Positions 1-11,807 of a stretch of 64,000 nucleotides of DNA are shown one piece after another. The stretch covers positions 14,510,929 to 14,574,928 of the forward strand of contig CM019704.1 in assembly GCA_009760885.1 (NCBI GenBank), in the 5' to 3' direction. A program made the translations under genes and the position numbers. Each line of letters opens with the position of its first letter. Position 1 is the stretch's first letter. Origin of the DNA: Achatina immaculata (Eukaryota; Mollusca; Gastropoda; Stylommatophora; Achatinidae). The notes beneath the pieces are model-generated. The model ran no database searches, had not been told where the DNA came from, and saw only the letters and a list, made by a program, of their open reading frames with translations.

Positions 1-740
1 CGTTCTTACTAGGAGGCCCAAAAAAAATGTTAAATCTATATTTTTATCTACTTTTCGTGCTTTTATCTGTTACGTTCATTTTGTATGGCAGCCTTGAAAA
101 CAGCTGTTGCCGAAACATTGGATTGTTGTAAATGAAGAAGGACGTGTGCCTCCGTCTTTACAGTTTTATTGGGGCATTTGTTAAGCCGGCGTTGTGTCCT
201 GATGCGCACAATGATTCTGATTTGTACATTATCTTGAAGCTGTGTTTTCTGAGTGTTACTGGATTAGTTATTCACTGACTCCAGCCGTCAACTTCACGTT
301 TCTGGATTAGTTAATCACTGTCTCCAGTCAGTCTTCACTTCCAGGCGCTTTCAAACCTAAGGTTAGCAACACACTGATACGGAAGTCAAGTCAGTCCTGC
401 GTAACACCTGATATGAGGATTTACTGATGGAATGGATGAAAATGCAGATGGTGGATGACGATAATCTGACCGCCGGCAGGTTTGCCCTGCCACATGGCAA
501 GTCCATACATACTTGCAAAACTCTACAACAAATATAAACCTCCATTTTCTCGATAAGGACATCACGAAAACCATCCACTCTGGTACACATCCAAAACAAG
601 ACTAACTCACTCAGCTTTTTTCCCACTATCCTAGTCACGGGATTCACAAACCACGTGACCTTCTGGAGGGATATCGACCATTACCCAGACGTTCAAAATA
701 AAGACCTATAAGGCGAGAAATGCCCTTTCTGCGGAGAAAA
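1..740. other. Unassigned sequence
   Basis: I recognise no gene or mobile element here. A short direct duplication is visible around 260-345, where a phrase beginning ctggattagtta recurs. Short open frames on the minus strand near 386-647 have no recognisable domain and look like chance. Confidence 0.5.
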
Positions 741-744
741 AACC

Positions 745-842
745 CAATTATCTCCCATATTGCTACATAATATTTTCATTTGTATGTACTCATCTTGCTT
801 TCTGCAATTCTTGTTTCTGCCCGCTTTCCTCGCTCTTTCTAT
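745..842 (+). repeat. Dispersed repeat, copy 1 (partner at 11395-11492)
   Basis: About 95 bp match 11395-11492 in the same orientation with only a few substitutions. Both share atctcccatatt, then tgtatgtactcatcttgct and ttcctc. The second copy lies inside a putative terminal-inverted-repeat element, so this one may be a relic of the same family. It has no coding potential. Confidence 0.65.
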
Positions 843-1324
843 CGTTTTGTAAAACTGAACCACACACTCCATCTACTTTCAATACTAATACCAGTTTTAC
901 CACAGTCATTTCTCTTTTAGGGAGATACTGCATTATCTCTGGAAAAAAAAAACATTTGATTTTTTTTTGGTCAGAGTTTTTGTTTCAGTCAATATGGTGT
1001 TTATAGTTACAGTGACATCTTCGGGCTATGGTCTCCTCAGCGGATCCTTACTTGTTTCCATGTTCCAAACTTTCAATTATCGTTATCTCGATGCCGTGTG
1101 TCTCTACAGTAAACATAACTGCACCGTCGAAGCCCATCACTAGAGGTCAACATAAAACTGCCAAGATTTACCAACAGAAGCCAAGATACAACCACATTAT
1201 CCTAAATCCGTGCAACACAGACCGCAAGAAAAATAATCTAACGGTGTGTTTACATGAAAATGGAGAACAGAGGCAACTGAAATGACCTTGCAAGGACTTC
1301 GAAGAGGTCTGATCGTCAAGGATT
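843..1324. other. Unassigned sequence
   Basis: No domain, RNA or repeat family is recognised. The short open frame at 1028-1285 has no family resemblance that I can name. Confidence 0.4.
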
Positions 1325-1430
1325 TTCGGTACTGCAGGAATAAATCAAAATTGGCGAACTACTTTGCGAGCCCTATGTGACGTCTAACGGCACGGGAAGG
1401 ATATAAGATATAAGATATAAGATAAGGAAT
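1325..1430 (+). pseudogene. LINE 3' end with (ATAAGAT)n tail, copy 1
   Basis: The + strand reads NWRTTLRALCDV followed by a stop, which is the typical extreme C-terminus of a non-LTR retrotransposon polyprotein. It is followed by cggcacgggaaggatat and a short tandem tail of ataagat units. The same terminus and tail lie in the opposite orientation at 38035-38270. Everything upstream of this C-terminus is absent or unrecognisable, as expected for a 5'-truncated insertion. Confidence 0.65.
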
Positions 1431-2560
1431 AAATCAGTTCAGCAACTCCTACGACGAATCCCTACAGAAAAATGGCTGAACCAGCGGCAAGAAGGCATAC
1501 TGAACCAGGCCTGTATAAGCAAATCAGCAAACTTGAGCATATGATGACTGATACAACTGCAACAATTTGGAGCAAATCATACATTAAACACCTAAACAAA
1601 ATAAGGAATATGCACACACCAAAATCAGACACTGTCATTATGAGGATAAACCAGGTGAACATTTTCCACTGTCGCAAACTAGAAGAACTACGAATAAAAC
1701 CTCTTCCAAGGACACCCTACAATTCAAAACTTCTCATATTCCAGAGCTCAACAACTACAAAAAAACAAGAAAGTTCTGCACTTTGGCATCAGCTGCTAAC
1801 AGCTTTTATCTCACAGTCACGGACATCCACCATCATGAGCAGATGAAGGAAGACATTCCTGGGGTACACAGAAACCAGGCACGGAAAAGAACTTTCTCTG
1901 CCTTGGCCCAGTGTCCGTCCACTCACTATTAATCTCTACCTGCCACTGTCCGGCCTGTCAAAGGTTTCCCAAAGCACTATATGGAAAAACTTCTACGATC
2001 TTGCCTATCTACAACCTCCCGTCCTTGCCATTCTTTATCAAACTTTTCCGTTCCATCGCCTGACTGATCCGTATAATCTTTCTGCCCAGAAATCTCTTCT
2101 TTTTTGTTGTGGCTGATTACAAAGGTATTCCCTATCAACAATGAATTCTTATGGCATGTCAGCTACAGACAATATGTAAACTTTAGGTTGCTCTACCACA
2201 AGATAGCAGAATATAAGAGTCGCCAACCTTAACGGCATGAAATGCAGCCTCATCGTGCCACATACAGGCACTCGGGGACCACCTTTCCTTCACCAGCTCC
2301 AGACGGAGCCAGGTGCCAATTTCTACAGCTGGGTGGCTGGGTTGGCTCCAGCTGGACCTAAAACCTAGGACATCCGCGTGAGAAAAGAGAACATTAATCT
2401 CTACGCTTCTCATGTGCCCAAAATACGATAAACAGAAAAGCAAAAGTCAATGAATGTCTCATAAGAGACTTTGAAAAATGAAGCTCTAAACTGGATGTTC
2501 CTATAAGAAAAAGAAAGCAATTCACATTGTGACAAATATGTATGTTAGATATACCTTTGT
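1431..2560. other. Unassigned sequence with short open frames
   Basis: An uninterrupted frame at 1472-1846 (+, 124 codons) directly follows the LINE tail. It has no motif I recognise and its composition is ordinary. A minus-strand frame at 2183-2443 is likewise unrecognised. I would not call either a gene. Confidence 0.35.
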
Positions 2561-2564
2561 GTGT

Positions 2565-2760
2565 AAGAAAAATGGATTTATTATTATTATTAGTTCATCT
2601 GATGGGTCACATACAACAGGATAAAGCAAAAGTAAAAGAAGGCGGAGATCGACAGAAAACATCCCTGAGAAAAACCTTGGAGAAAGAGCTACTCGTATAA
2701 AGAAGAAACCCCTTTATAATAACCTGACCTAAGGCTGAGGAAAGTAAAGTGAACTGGCTT
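2565..2760 (-). repeat. Dispersed repeat R2, copy 1 (near-identical inverted copy at 21883-22070)
   Basis: About 190 bp match the reverse complement of 21883-22070 with only a few differences, for example gtagctctttctccaaggt in the partner. A shorter related piece (ccagttcactttattttcct) is at 13795-13830. No coding capacity is seen. High identity over 19 kb implies recent transposition or ongoing conversion. Strand is set arbitrarily relative to the partner. Confidence 0.75.
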
Positions 2761-2880
2761 TCTTGGTACTAGAAATATCAGATCCAGATATCGATGTGAC
2801 AGTTAGATTACTGAGGACTTTACTTAAGGATTACTTAAGAGCTCGACAAAATGGGCAATATAACACGAATATACACAGCA

Positions 2881-3168
2881 CTTCAACCACAGCTGTACTA
2901 TTGACTTCAACCACAGCTGTACTATTGACTTCAACCACAGCTGTACTATTGACTTCAACCACAGCTGTACTATTGACTTCAACCACAGCTGTACTATTGA
3001 CTTCAACCACAGCTGTACTATTGACTTCAACCACAGCTGTACTATTGACTTCAACCACAGCTGTACTATTGACTTCAACCACAGCTGTACTATTGACTTC
3101 AACCACAGCTGTACTATTGACTTCAACCACAGCTGTACTATTGACTTCAACCACAGCTGTACTATTGA
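2881..3168. repeat. 24-bp minisatellite, 12 perfect copies
   Basis: A 24-bp unit beginning cttcaaccacagctgtac repeats exactly 12 times with no substitutions. Because 24 is divisible by three, several frames on both strands stay open (for example an 8-residue STTAVLLT repeat on the + strand). The long frames across it are by-products of the repeat and not evidence of a protein. Confidence 0.95.
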
Positions 3169-3589
3169 CAGGAGCTGGTAAAATGGAGTATATCAACGGA
3201 GTTGTAGTATATCAAAGTCCCCTTGATGTCTGAAGATCTCAGACTGGATCTACTGGACGTGGCTGACATTACAACGGGTTGGATAGCGTGAGCAAAAGAA
3301 GGCGCGTCTGACTGGTCAGTCGGCCACATTGATTACCTTAATCTCTACCAGGTCAGAGTTACTATCCAAGCGAGTCACGCTAAGATGACCTGCTTCAACA
3401 CATACACAGCCATCAGAACCATATAACCAAAGCCGTTTCAGGTCCCATCCTATCCCCCCTCCCCTCGGATGACAATCCTACTATCAGGCTGATGTGATAC
3501 CACTGCTTATAGGAGTATGGTGATTTTATTGGTTGATAATCTCCCTGAATCTGTGAGCTGGAATTCTCTACAGCCGTCCCTTTCTGAAG
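3169..3589. other. Unassigned sequence
   Basis: Single-copy looking sequence between two minisatellites. No domain or mobile-element end was recognised. Confidence 0.4.
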
Positions 3590-3905
3590 ATCTGGAAGCA
3601 TATACGACGCCATGAACATCTTGAAGCATATACGACGTCTTGAAGATCTTGAAGCAATAATGACATCTTGAAGATCTTGAAGCGATAACGACGTCTCGAA
3701 GATCTTGAAGCATATAAGACGTCTCGAAGATCTTGAAGCATATACGACGGCTCGAAGATCTTGAAGCATATACGAAGTCTCGAAGATCATGAAGCAATAA
3801 AGACGTTTCGAAGCTATTGAAGCATAAATGACCCTTGGTACTAGCAGTTGGTATTTAAGCATATATGGTGTTCTAAAGATTTTGAAGCATATACAGTGCA
3901 TATGA
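3590..3905. repeat. Degenerate 28-bp minisatellite
   Basis: Roughly nine imperfect units of about 28 bp are built on cttgaagcatatacgacg plus tctcgaagat. Units at the edges diverge and the array fades out toward 3905. The minus-strand open frames here arise from the repeat. Confidence 0.85.
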
Positions 3906-4734
3906 AATGGTTTCACAAAATGAACTCCAGAAGGTGCATTTCTCAAAGTACGTCAATACAAAAGCAAGCACGACGATCACAATCGCCTTAGCCCACGATG
4001 AAACGGCTGAACAGCCTCTTTCCGCGATCTGTGGAGGAATATAAGAGATGGTCCACAATGTTTATCTTTCTCTGATAAAAAGCGCTAACCTACTTTCACA
4101 AACTCCACCAAGTTACAGAGATCCGTGTATTTTCTATTACCGTGGCAATACCTCTGCACGTCTGCAATGAAAAGCTTAAAAACAAAAAAACTAAAAAGCC
4201 CGAAGGAAGAAACAAATTCTCAACCGATGCTAGTCATGCACCTTCATCCATAGCCCCCGCCTGCCGACACCAAGTTCTAGATCGCAAGTTACAACAGTAC
4301 GTTACAACATCACAAAGACTAGTGTAACTATGCCTGGATGAATATCTGAAACAATAATCAATCTCTCCGGCTCAAACACTCTTAACGGGCTACCGTCGGG
4401 TCTCAAGACCGCGCGTGTACTGGGAGTAAAACGAATGCAAACCCCAGCCACTGACGCCCGATTACTGCGATCACCGACTGTCCGTGACCATGACAACAGC
4501 CGGGCTCTGCAAACATCAGCTTGTGCCAGCAAGAACGCGATTCTGATAATTAATACATGGACCGTTTGCTTCCTGCTGAAGGACTAATTTTGAAGAGATG
4601 TAACATCCAGTTGTAAAAAATGGAAAGTGATCACAGCTCACACTAACATCGCAACACAACAGATTCAATACTGTCTTCTTTCAGATAACAACAAAGACTG
4701 AACAATTTAACATAGCAAAGACTGGATAAATCTA
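3906..4734. other. Unassigned sequence
   Basis: No recognisable gene, RNA or repeat family. Short open frames (for example 4142-4327) carry no motif. Confidence 0.4.
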
Positions 4735-5092
4735 GGAAGGCATAGATTGGAGAAATCTAGCATGGCATAGATTGGAGAAATCTAGCATGGCATAGATTGG
4801 AGAAATCTAGCATGGCATAGATTGGAGAAATCTAGCATGGCATAGATTGGAGCAGTCTAGCATGGCAAAGACGAGAGAAATCTAGCATGAGAAACAATGG
4901 ACAAATCTAACATGGAGAATCTGACATAGAAGTATTGGAGAAATCTAACACAGCAAAGACTGGAGTAATCTAGCATGGCAAAGACTGGAGAAATCTAAAA
5001 AGCAAAGATTCGAGAAATCTAATATGGCAAAGACGGAGAAAGCTAGCATGGCAAAGACTGGAGAAATCTAGCATTGTAAAGACACTGAACAG
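4735..5092. repeat. Degenerate 25-bp minisatellite
   Basis: Units read approximately tctagcatggcatagattgg plus agaaa. The first four or five are nearly identical; later ones carry substitutions and indels (aagactggagaaatctagca). There is no coding signal. Confidence 0.9.
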
Positions 5093-5099
5093 CTGTATT

Positions 5100-5415
5100 T
5101 ATTTTATGGATCTTCTTCTTTTTCTGCGTTCAATTTCGTATGCTCAGCTTTCTTAACTGGGAGCCGGATCATCTCCATGAATCCTGTGGATGTCTTCGTA
5201 GGAGCCCTAAAGTTTTTCCTCCATGCTTTTCTCTCAAGGTTATACCGTATTAGTGCAGGTCTGTAACATATGTTCAGGAGTCTGGGGATGTCTTGTCACA
5301 TGCACTGGGGTGTTGACGCAACATTTATCTTGTGAGGTGGGCGTTTAGTCTGTAGTGTTCGATTCGCTGCCTGAAAATTGTGGTTTGTTGCTATTTGACA
5401 TGGGGTATCTGGTGT
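5100..5415 (-). pseudogene. LINE C-terminal remnant with GAA-rich 3' tail
   Basis: Read on the minus strand, this resembles the extreme C-terminus of a Jockey/I-type LINE polyprotein. A QTPEHMLQTC phrase resembles the end-of-protein zinc-binding segment, and GSYEDIHRIH resembles the W-G-x-x-E-D-L-R segment near the stop. Stops and frameshifts interrupt it. The 3' end reads aattgaacgcagaaaaagaagaag, a GAA-type tail. The same tail type ends the SINE-like family and the rRNA-headed retroposon in this window, which makes this family a candidate mobiliser. Clade assignment is tentative. Confidence 0.5.
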
Positions 5416-6114
5416 TTGTCCTCTTATTTTACGAGTCAAATATATCTATACCTTTGGAGAGGGTAAACAATTCTAAAACTGGTGCTTCATTATCAACATG
5501 CGCATGGTAGCGTGCCCTGAGAGAACACACTAATCCGCAGATCCCAAAACTCGACCCTACTCTCTATCTCATGTCAAACTTTTTCTCAATTTATCCTCCA
5601 TTTTTCCACTGTTGTTCTCATGCCCTCGCCACATGTCCACTGAATATTGATTGTTTTCTTATAGTTTTAATTAAATTTCATTTTTTCAGGGGCTTTTCCG
5701 GACTCTGCTTATTACTCGTCTCAGAGACGGCTAACATCCGTCGAGAAACCACATCTTGATTATTCCACGCCTCCTTTGTGTTCTTTTAATCATCCAGAGA
5801 TCACTTCTATAGAGCAAGGCATAATCAATATAGTACTTCAACACTAGTATTTCAGTACTGGTTTCTGAATATTCATATAGTTCAGGAGTTCTTAACCTGA
5901 GGTATCCATGGAACCAAATGGTAGAAAGTCGATCACGATTTTATTAAACACAAATTACGGCAGATCAAATTTTTCTTTCAGCTGTTCTGCTTCTAGCTAT
6001 CCACGTGTAAACCAGCATCAAGCTGTTGATATCTTTTGAATGTGTACCTAATATGACGATTTCTATAGTCTGGTAAAGAGGTTATGGGAACATAGTGGAC
6101 AATCAAATGGGGTC
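5416..6114. other. Unassigned sequence, possible hAT-like end near 5885
   Basis: Nothing coding is recognised; the 62-codon frame at 5571-5759 has no motif. Around 5885-5925 the phrase caggagttcttaacctgagg resembles the ends of hAT-type non-autonomous elements, but no partner end was found. Confidence 0.3.
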
Positions 6115-6690
6115 TCTCGCGACTTCCTGGTTCTCATGACTTCCTAGCTCTCACGATTCCCCCCCCCCCCCGGCTCTTGTGACTTTCTAACACACGACCT
6201 CCTGATTCTCGTGATTTCCCAGCTCTCACGACCTCCTGACTTTCGTGGCTTACTAGCACTCATGACCTGACTCTCGTGACCTTCTAACTCTCACGACCTC
6301 CTAACTCTCGCGACTTTCTAGCTCTAACGACCTTCTGACTCTCGTGACGTCCTAGCTCTCATGACTCCCCTGACTCTCGAGACTTTCTAGCTCTAACGAC
6401 CTCCTGACTCTCGTCTTCATATCTCTCAAGACTTCATGATTTCCTAGTTCTAACGACCTCCTGGCTCTCTGAATTCTTAGTTCTCACGACCTCCTGGCTC
6501 TATAAATTCTTAGTTCTCACTACCTCCTGGCTCTATAAATTCTTAGTTCTCACGACTTCCTGGCTCTCATGAGTTCCTAGTTCTCACGAATCCTGATGTC
6601 GTGAATTCTTAGTTCTCACGACTTCCTGGCTCTCATGAGTTCCTAGTTCTCACGAATCCTGATGTCGTGAATTCTTAGTTCTCACGACTG
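6115..6690. repeat. Degenerate ~33-36-bp satellite
   Basis: Many imperfect units combine ctctcacgacctcctgac and ctctcgtgacttcctag. A poly-C run of about 12 nt lies at 6160-6172. The 3' part (6540-6690) contains a nearly perfect ~72-bp duplication. The array ends just before the LINE fragment. Confidence 0.85.
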
Positions 6691-6821
6691 GATCACCTTC
6701 AGAGAAATTTTGAGCTATGTTGTACGACTGCAGATTTTGATACATCTGTACGAGCACATCATCGTTTCTTTCAGACAGACAACAGGTAGTATTCTTCAAC
6801 AATTCTCTATCAAATTCTGCT

Positions 6822-8100
6822 AAAGTTGACACTGGTGTTCCGCAAGGTTCTATTCTAGGCCCGTTGCTCTTTGCTATCTATATCAATGATCTTCCACTTC
6901 ATCTTAAACACTCTTCTTGTGACCTTTTTGCCGATGACTGCACAGTCTACACCAGTGACTACGATTGTGTTAATCTAGAATCAACTCTTCAGGTCGAGTT
7001 ATACAATTTAATTGGATGGAGCAAAAATAATGGCATGATTATAAACACCGATAAAACAAAATCAATGCTCATAACAACAAGACAGAAACTACAAAACGCA
7101 ACAAAAACAACACTTCGGCTCTGTACAGAAACATCACAGATAGAAAACGTTAGCGAGCACAAAACACTAGGTCTTATTATTGACCAACATCTGACCTGGA
7201 ACTATCATGTGCAATGTCTAACAAAACTCATCGAACAAAAAGTATACCAATTAGCTCAAATTAAGCACTTCATAGATCAAGACACTAGGAAGACATACTA
7301 CATAGCTCATATATAAACACATTTAGACTATTGCTCAACAGTTTGGGATGGTTGCTCAGTGTCAAATACAAAGAGGCTTTGCTCTCTCCAAAAGCGAGCA
7401 GTAAAGCTCATTAGTGACAAAGATCAAGCACAAACAACTAATCATCACAAACGTATCAAAATACTACCCCTTAAGAACAGGTTCCTCTTCAACAAAGCCA
7501 AGTTAGTACATCAGATTCTTTCACGGTATGCCCCGCCCTTATCTATGGAACCTGTTTAAATTTAGCCCAAAGTGCAGCCAACGCTTGAACAACATATGTC
7601 TTCCAAAACCTAGACTTGATCTTTACAAGAAAAGCTTTAGTTATTCTGCTGCTCATCTTTGGAATACCCTCCCATCCTATATAAAAAATATAAATTATAC
7701 TCCTTCCTACAACTACAAGCTTTCCCAGTATCTATTTGATGTCGACTACATGCCTCCGTGAATTATAAAACTTAAAAGTTATCTTAAGCTGCTCTTACAG
7801 ACACCGAATACAATTAATTGTTTTCTGTATAGTCCCGAAAATTTTGTTTAGTAGATAGTCATTTATAATGTATGTAGTTACTTCTATACTGAGTGAATGT
7901 TTAAGAGTGAAACGTAAATGTTATATTTTATTTTATATCTCTCAGCTTCAATGTTAGTTATGTTTGTTATATGAACAGCATATTTGTAGAATGTCTGGAA
8001 TAGAGTGAAAGATGTATGATAAAGGGCAGAATGTCAGACGGGCCTGAGTGCCCAATTCTTAACCCTTTTGAAATAAAGATCAATCAATCAATCAATCACC
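6822..8100 (+). pseudogene. CR1/Jockey-like LINE, RT domain to 3' tail (5'-truncated)
   Basis: The reading begins inside the reverse transcriptase with GVPQGSILGPLLFAIYINDL (RT motif 4) and continues to the catalytic FADD box about 30 residues later. LIGWSKNNGMIINTDKTKSM and the C-terminal thumb/linker (LDYCSTVWD, LQKRAVKLI) follow. In-frame stops or shifts at about 7316, 7558 and 7600 break the frame, so it is dead. The 3' UTR contains gggcagaatgtcagacggg and aataaagatcaatcaatca, ending in an (ATCA)n tail and an A-run. The endonuclease and RT N-terminus are missing. Four other 3' ends of this family lie at 37660, 40440, 41632(-) and 62335(-). Confidence 0.85.
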
Positions 8101-8605
8101 TAAAAAAAAAAATATAAGGAACCATGCAAACAGGACGACCTGGAAAGAGTTAGATGAAGACAGCACGAGACATTTTGAAGAGGGACGATGTGACAATACA
8201 TCAGGGCCACATCATGAGCTTCAGATCGGGGGTCATTTAATAAACAACGTTGCACGGGTAACAGTTATACAGCACAGACAAATACTACAACAACAACAAC
8301 AAAAGAGTATGAGTGATGCAGCTTATTCAGTGCTGTCCCACTTCACTAACCAACCAGTCAGGAGACGTTAAATTTGCCTAGAACTATCTTACGTAATTAT
8401 CTTTTATTAATATCAGAGAACAGGCGCCTTCTGGAAGTTAAAAATATTTCTAATTATAGATGGAAAGGGCCAGGTAAGCGTTACAGTTCGTTCGTAACTC
8501 TGATTTCGGGGGGGGGGGGGGGGGGGAGAAGATAAATTTTGCTTCTGGAGACAACTTGAGATCACGTGACGTAGAAATGAATGAATGTATATGCTCTTTC
8601 TTCCT
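8101..8605. other. Unassigned sequence with poly-G run
   Basis: No gene seen. It includes an 18-20 nt poly-G run at about 8507-8526 and a short (caa)n. The (TTC)n stretch that begins near 8605 belongs to the following SINE-like copy. Confidence 0.4.
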
Positions 8606-8820
8606 CTTCTTCTTCTTCTATTACTACTACTTCTTCTTCTTCTATCTCACTGCAACCGAGAGTCCGCTGTTCTTTGCAGCCGGTGATGTGCAGATGTTGA
8701 GTCACAGAATCGTGTCGGATTAGGAGCGGGTTATGGCAGCTATTTTTTTCAGCCCCTGAGGGAAGCTAAAAAAGCAGGGGGTGTGCAATCCTTCTTTAGT
8801 AGACTCCATCATTAGGGGGA
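8606..8820 (-). mobile_element. SINE-like family S1, 5'-truncated copy with (GAA)n tail
   Basis: On the minus strand the copy runs from AGTCTACTAAAGAAGG through a CTGAAAAAAATAGCTGCC core to a gcaaagaaca segment. It ends in (GAA)n, seen on + as ttcttcttc. The related copies in this window are at 10435, 17205, 22475, 27558, 48420 and 49320. No clear Pol III box was visible, so the origin of the head is unknown. Confidence 0.7.
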
Positions 8821-9085
8821 CTATTATAACAATGTAAATGTGTGAATTATCTATCACTGATGGCACCATTATAATATTGAAGACTGTGCATCATATATTT
8901 CTGACTAAATAAGATGTTCTTGATTAATATCGACTTTATCTTCACACACATCCAGACTTCTGTTGTTTAGATTAGGCTTCACAAACATTGTCACTTCACT
9001 AAATCAAGTCTGATGAAATGTTTCTCCATTATTTAATTCTTACAAATAAGTTCAAGATGTATAGTTGATAACATCACTTGAATCG
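8821..9085. other. Unassigned AT-rich sequence
   Basis: AT-rich sequence with no recognised feature. Confidence 0.4.
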
Positions 9086-9411
9086 AATCACTTAATAATT
9101 TGTTCACAATATCCAACTCTATCATTTTCTACCATATTCTACATACAGCATTTCGGCAAAGTCCTCAACCTCACAATATTCTACACTTGATACGAGGACA
9201 ATTCTAAATTCTGTGATATATTCGATCTGAAACACGTGGTCAATCAGTAAATCACTTAATCATTTGTTCATAATATCAAACTCTATCAGATTCTACATAC
9301 AGCATTTCTCAATGTTCTCAACTTCAGAATACTCTACACTTGATACGAGAACATTTCCTAACTCCGTATTATATAGGGTGTGCAACACGTGGTCAGCTAG
9401 TTTCTTGTTTA
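9086..9411. repeat. Tandem duplication, ~163-bp unit
   Basis: Two diverged copies begin at 9086 and 9249. Each contains aatcacttaat, tctacatacagcattt and ctacacttgatacgag, and ends near acacgtggtca. There is no coding content. Confidence 0.8.
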
Positions 9412-10434
9412 AAATCACTGTACTCGAAGTTTCAAAAGTGTCAGTTCTTCACAATCCCTTGAATTACTTGAAACACATCTTCAGTCTGTCCTAGAACTAC
9501 TTCTGCAAGACTGCTTTTCCTGAGTATCTATTGCTCTAAGTGTCCATCTATTTCAACTGTCGTTACCTACGTCTTGCTTCTCTCTCGTGTATTCTCTGGT
9601 GTGTGTACTCCTTCTGCTGTTCTTCTCTGATTGTCTGTCCTTCTCTTCTTCTCTTGTCTGGACCGGTTTCAGTTCAATGACCGTCCTTGTTCCTCCGTCC
9701 TCGGAGCTCCGTCCTCTGTCTCCTCTCCTCTACTACTTCTTTCTTATTCCTCCTCCCCTGTCTCTCCGCTCGCCTTTTTATCTTCAACTCCAGCTTGATG
9801 GATTAACCAATAAGTATTTTGGCTCCACCCTTCAGATGTCCACTGGTACCCATGAGCGTTCTGATTGTCCGTCATTCAAACTGTGATTTATCTCTCGTAA
9901 TTCGATTGTCCAATAGGCCACGCCTCTAAATATTTAACTGGTCAGCTGGCCCAGCTCCTTTATTTAAAAACCGTGTGCAATCGCGTCCTAACGTGCATCA
10001 TCTAACAGGTGTCAAGTGTCAACTCCGTCTATACAATTGTTATTTACCTAAGTCATTATCTTGCTATTTCATGTCGGAGGTTTTATTGTGTCCTCGCTTT
10101 TCATTGTGTCTGCGTTTTCTATTCGTCTTTCTATTGTTTACACGTGTCAACGTCCAGTCACGGCTTTCTTATCACTGGACCATCCTACTTTCTGGCGTCC
10201 TTCCTTTGTATTACCTAAAAATCAGAGTCACTGAGTCTCGTCTTTTTCTATTCAGTGTTTCCACTGTTTACTTTTGTCCGCGCCTTGTTCTAGTGTCATG
10301 GAAGTTCTATACCTTTCTCTTCCTTTCCTCTCCATTTTTCTCTGTCGCTATTAGGTGTTACCATTTTCTTTATAGTATATTTTCATAATCATATTCATTA
10401 ATAATATTAACAATCATAATCATTACTTACAAGG
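9412..10434. other. Pyrimidine-rich unassigned sequence
   Basis: The strand is rich in T and C, giving long but motif-free frames (9587-9886, 9975-10388). Translations are dominated by F, L and S, as expected from composition. No gene or element is recognised. Confidence 0.4.
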
Positions 10435-10625
10435 CCATGCTACACTATGGCGATCCCTGACCCGTTAGCCAGGCTAGGCCTGTTGCTGGAGGTACCAATG
10501 GAAACACATCTTCAGAATGTCTTGATGTGGTCTTGATCGGCTTTGGCTCGCCAACCCTGACGCCAGCATATCAGATATGGGTCGCTGATTGGCAAATCGG
10601 ATGATGATGATGATGATGATGATGA
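10435..10625 (-). mobile_element. SINE-like family S1, 5' half, with (CAT)n at its head
   Basis: Minus strand: (CAT)n then ccgatttgccaatcagcgac, gcgtcagggttggcg and aggcctagcctggctaac, matching the 5' half of copies at 17205 and 27558. The 3' half and (GAA)n tail are missing. Confidence 0.65.
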
Positions 10626-10706
10626 CTGTTACTAAAGATAACTAATCTTACTAAATCAAAAAACGACTTCTTAAAATGATACAAGTTTGCGCAACATCTT
10701 GCAATA

Positions 10707-10709
<3 letters not shown>

Positions 10710-10743
<34 letters not shown>
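10710..10743. repeat. (TC)n(AC)n compound microsatellite
   Basis: A run of TC followed directly by CA dinucleotides. Confidence 0.95.
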
Positions 10744-10745
10744 AA

Positions 10746-11294
10746 TAGACGCACAAAATAACAAGAGTCGAACTCTCACTAGACTTTCACAGGACAACAG
10801 AGGAGCCAGCAACAACACAATTCATTCGACCACCCGGGACCGAAAACGAATGCCGGGCTTTGCAAAGAAGTAACAAAACGGGCGGCTGGTTACTTTGTGC
10901 CCTAATTACCCGGATGTAGTCTTGTGCACGCAGGTAATTGATCCGAACACACAAAGTGGTATGATTAGTTACTATTACCTCACGGCATGCATTCTAGGAG
11001 ACACGGCTGCTATTAAACTAATGGAGGAGTAGGCGGGGGTGTGACAGGTTAAGGCTGCCATTCAACTGATGAGGGAGGAGAACGGGGATGTGACACGTTA
11101 CTCTCATTTTACTCCTTATTTCCGTCCACTTAGAGGAGAACAAGCACAAAATATTCTTCCTCTGGTTTTGAAAGCGACAGGGATCGAACTCTTTGCTCTT
11201 CAGCACCGTGGTGATAGTGACAACGTAAGATGGCAACAGATTGTTCTTCTTCTGCGTTTGTCCACAGAATTCTCCAAACTTCCACTATATAAAG
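10746..11294. other. Unassigned sequence
   Basis: A motif-free frame at 11069-11341 is present. The phrase atggaggagtaggcgggggt is echoed ~60 bp later as gatgagggaggagaacgggg, a weak local duplication. Nothing else is recognised. Confidence 0.35.
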
Positions 11295-11297
11295 GCA

Positions 11298-11702
11298 ATC
11301 CCCAAGTTACGAACGTCCGACTTACGAAAACCCGTTGTTAGGAACGACAACACTTCCCCCAACCCCGTAAATCCTATTATATTTCGGTTACATCCGGTTA
11401 TCTCCCATATTACTACATAATATCTTCATTTGTATGTACTCATCTTGCTTCCTGCCATTCTTGTTTCTGCCAACTTTCCTCACTCTTTGTAGAAGTGAAA
11501 AATACACCCATTTATTTGCGTCAAAACACTGCGGGTCTACATCGGTTGGTTCGTTTCTTTAATGTTTTTATACATAAAAAGGTACACAGTATACTACATA
11601 ACTGAAGTCACATACAAACTGTATCTAACTGTTCCGACTTATGTACACATTCGACTTACAAACAGACTTAAGAGCGGAACTGGTTCGTAACTCGAGGACT
11701 GT
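11298..11702. mobile_element. Putative non-autonomous DNA transposon (MITE-like)
   Basis: The left end reads caatccccaagttacgaacg. The reverse complement of the right end reads cagtcctcgagttacgaacc, giving imperfect terminal inverted repeats. Secondary inverted matches (cgacttacgaa / ttcgacttacaa) lie just inside. The interior includes the dispersed repeat shared with 745-842. No transposase is encoded and no target duplication was certain, so the superfamily is left open. Confidence 0.5.
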
Positions 11703-11807
11703 GCACATATCAAGGCCCTCGGTTATTCTTTATTAACTTCTCATTCACTGACCACGTTTCTTCATGAATGGGGAATATGGCGTATAGGTAACACGACAGT
11801 TCTCTAA

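Noticed and set aside
2763..3233. A 156-codon frame with an 8-residue repeat
   Set aside because: Generated by the 24-bp minisatellite; two frames on the other strand are open as well.
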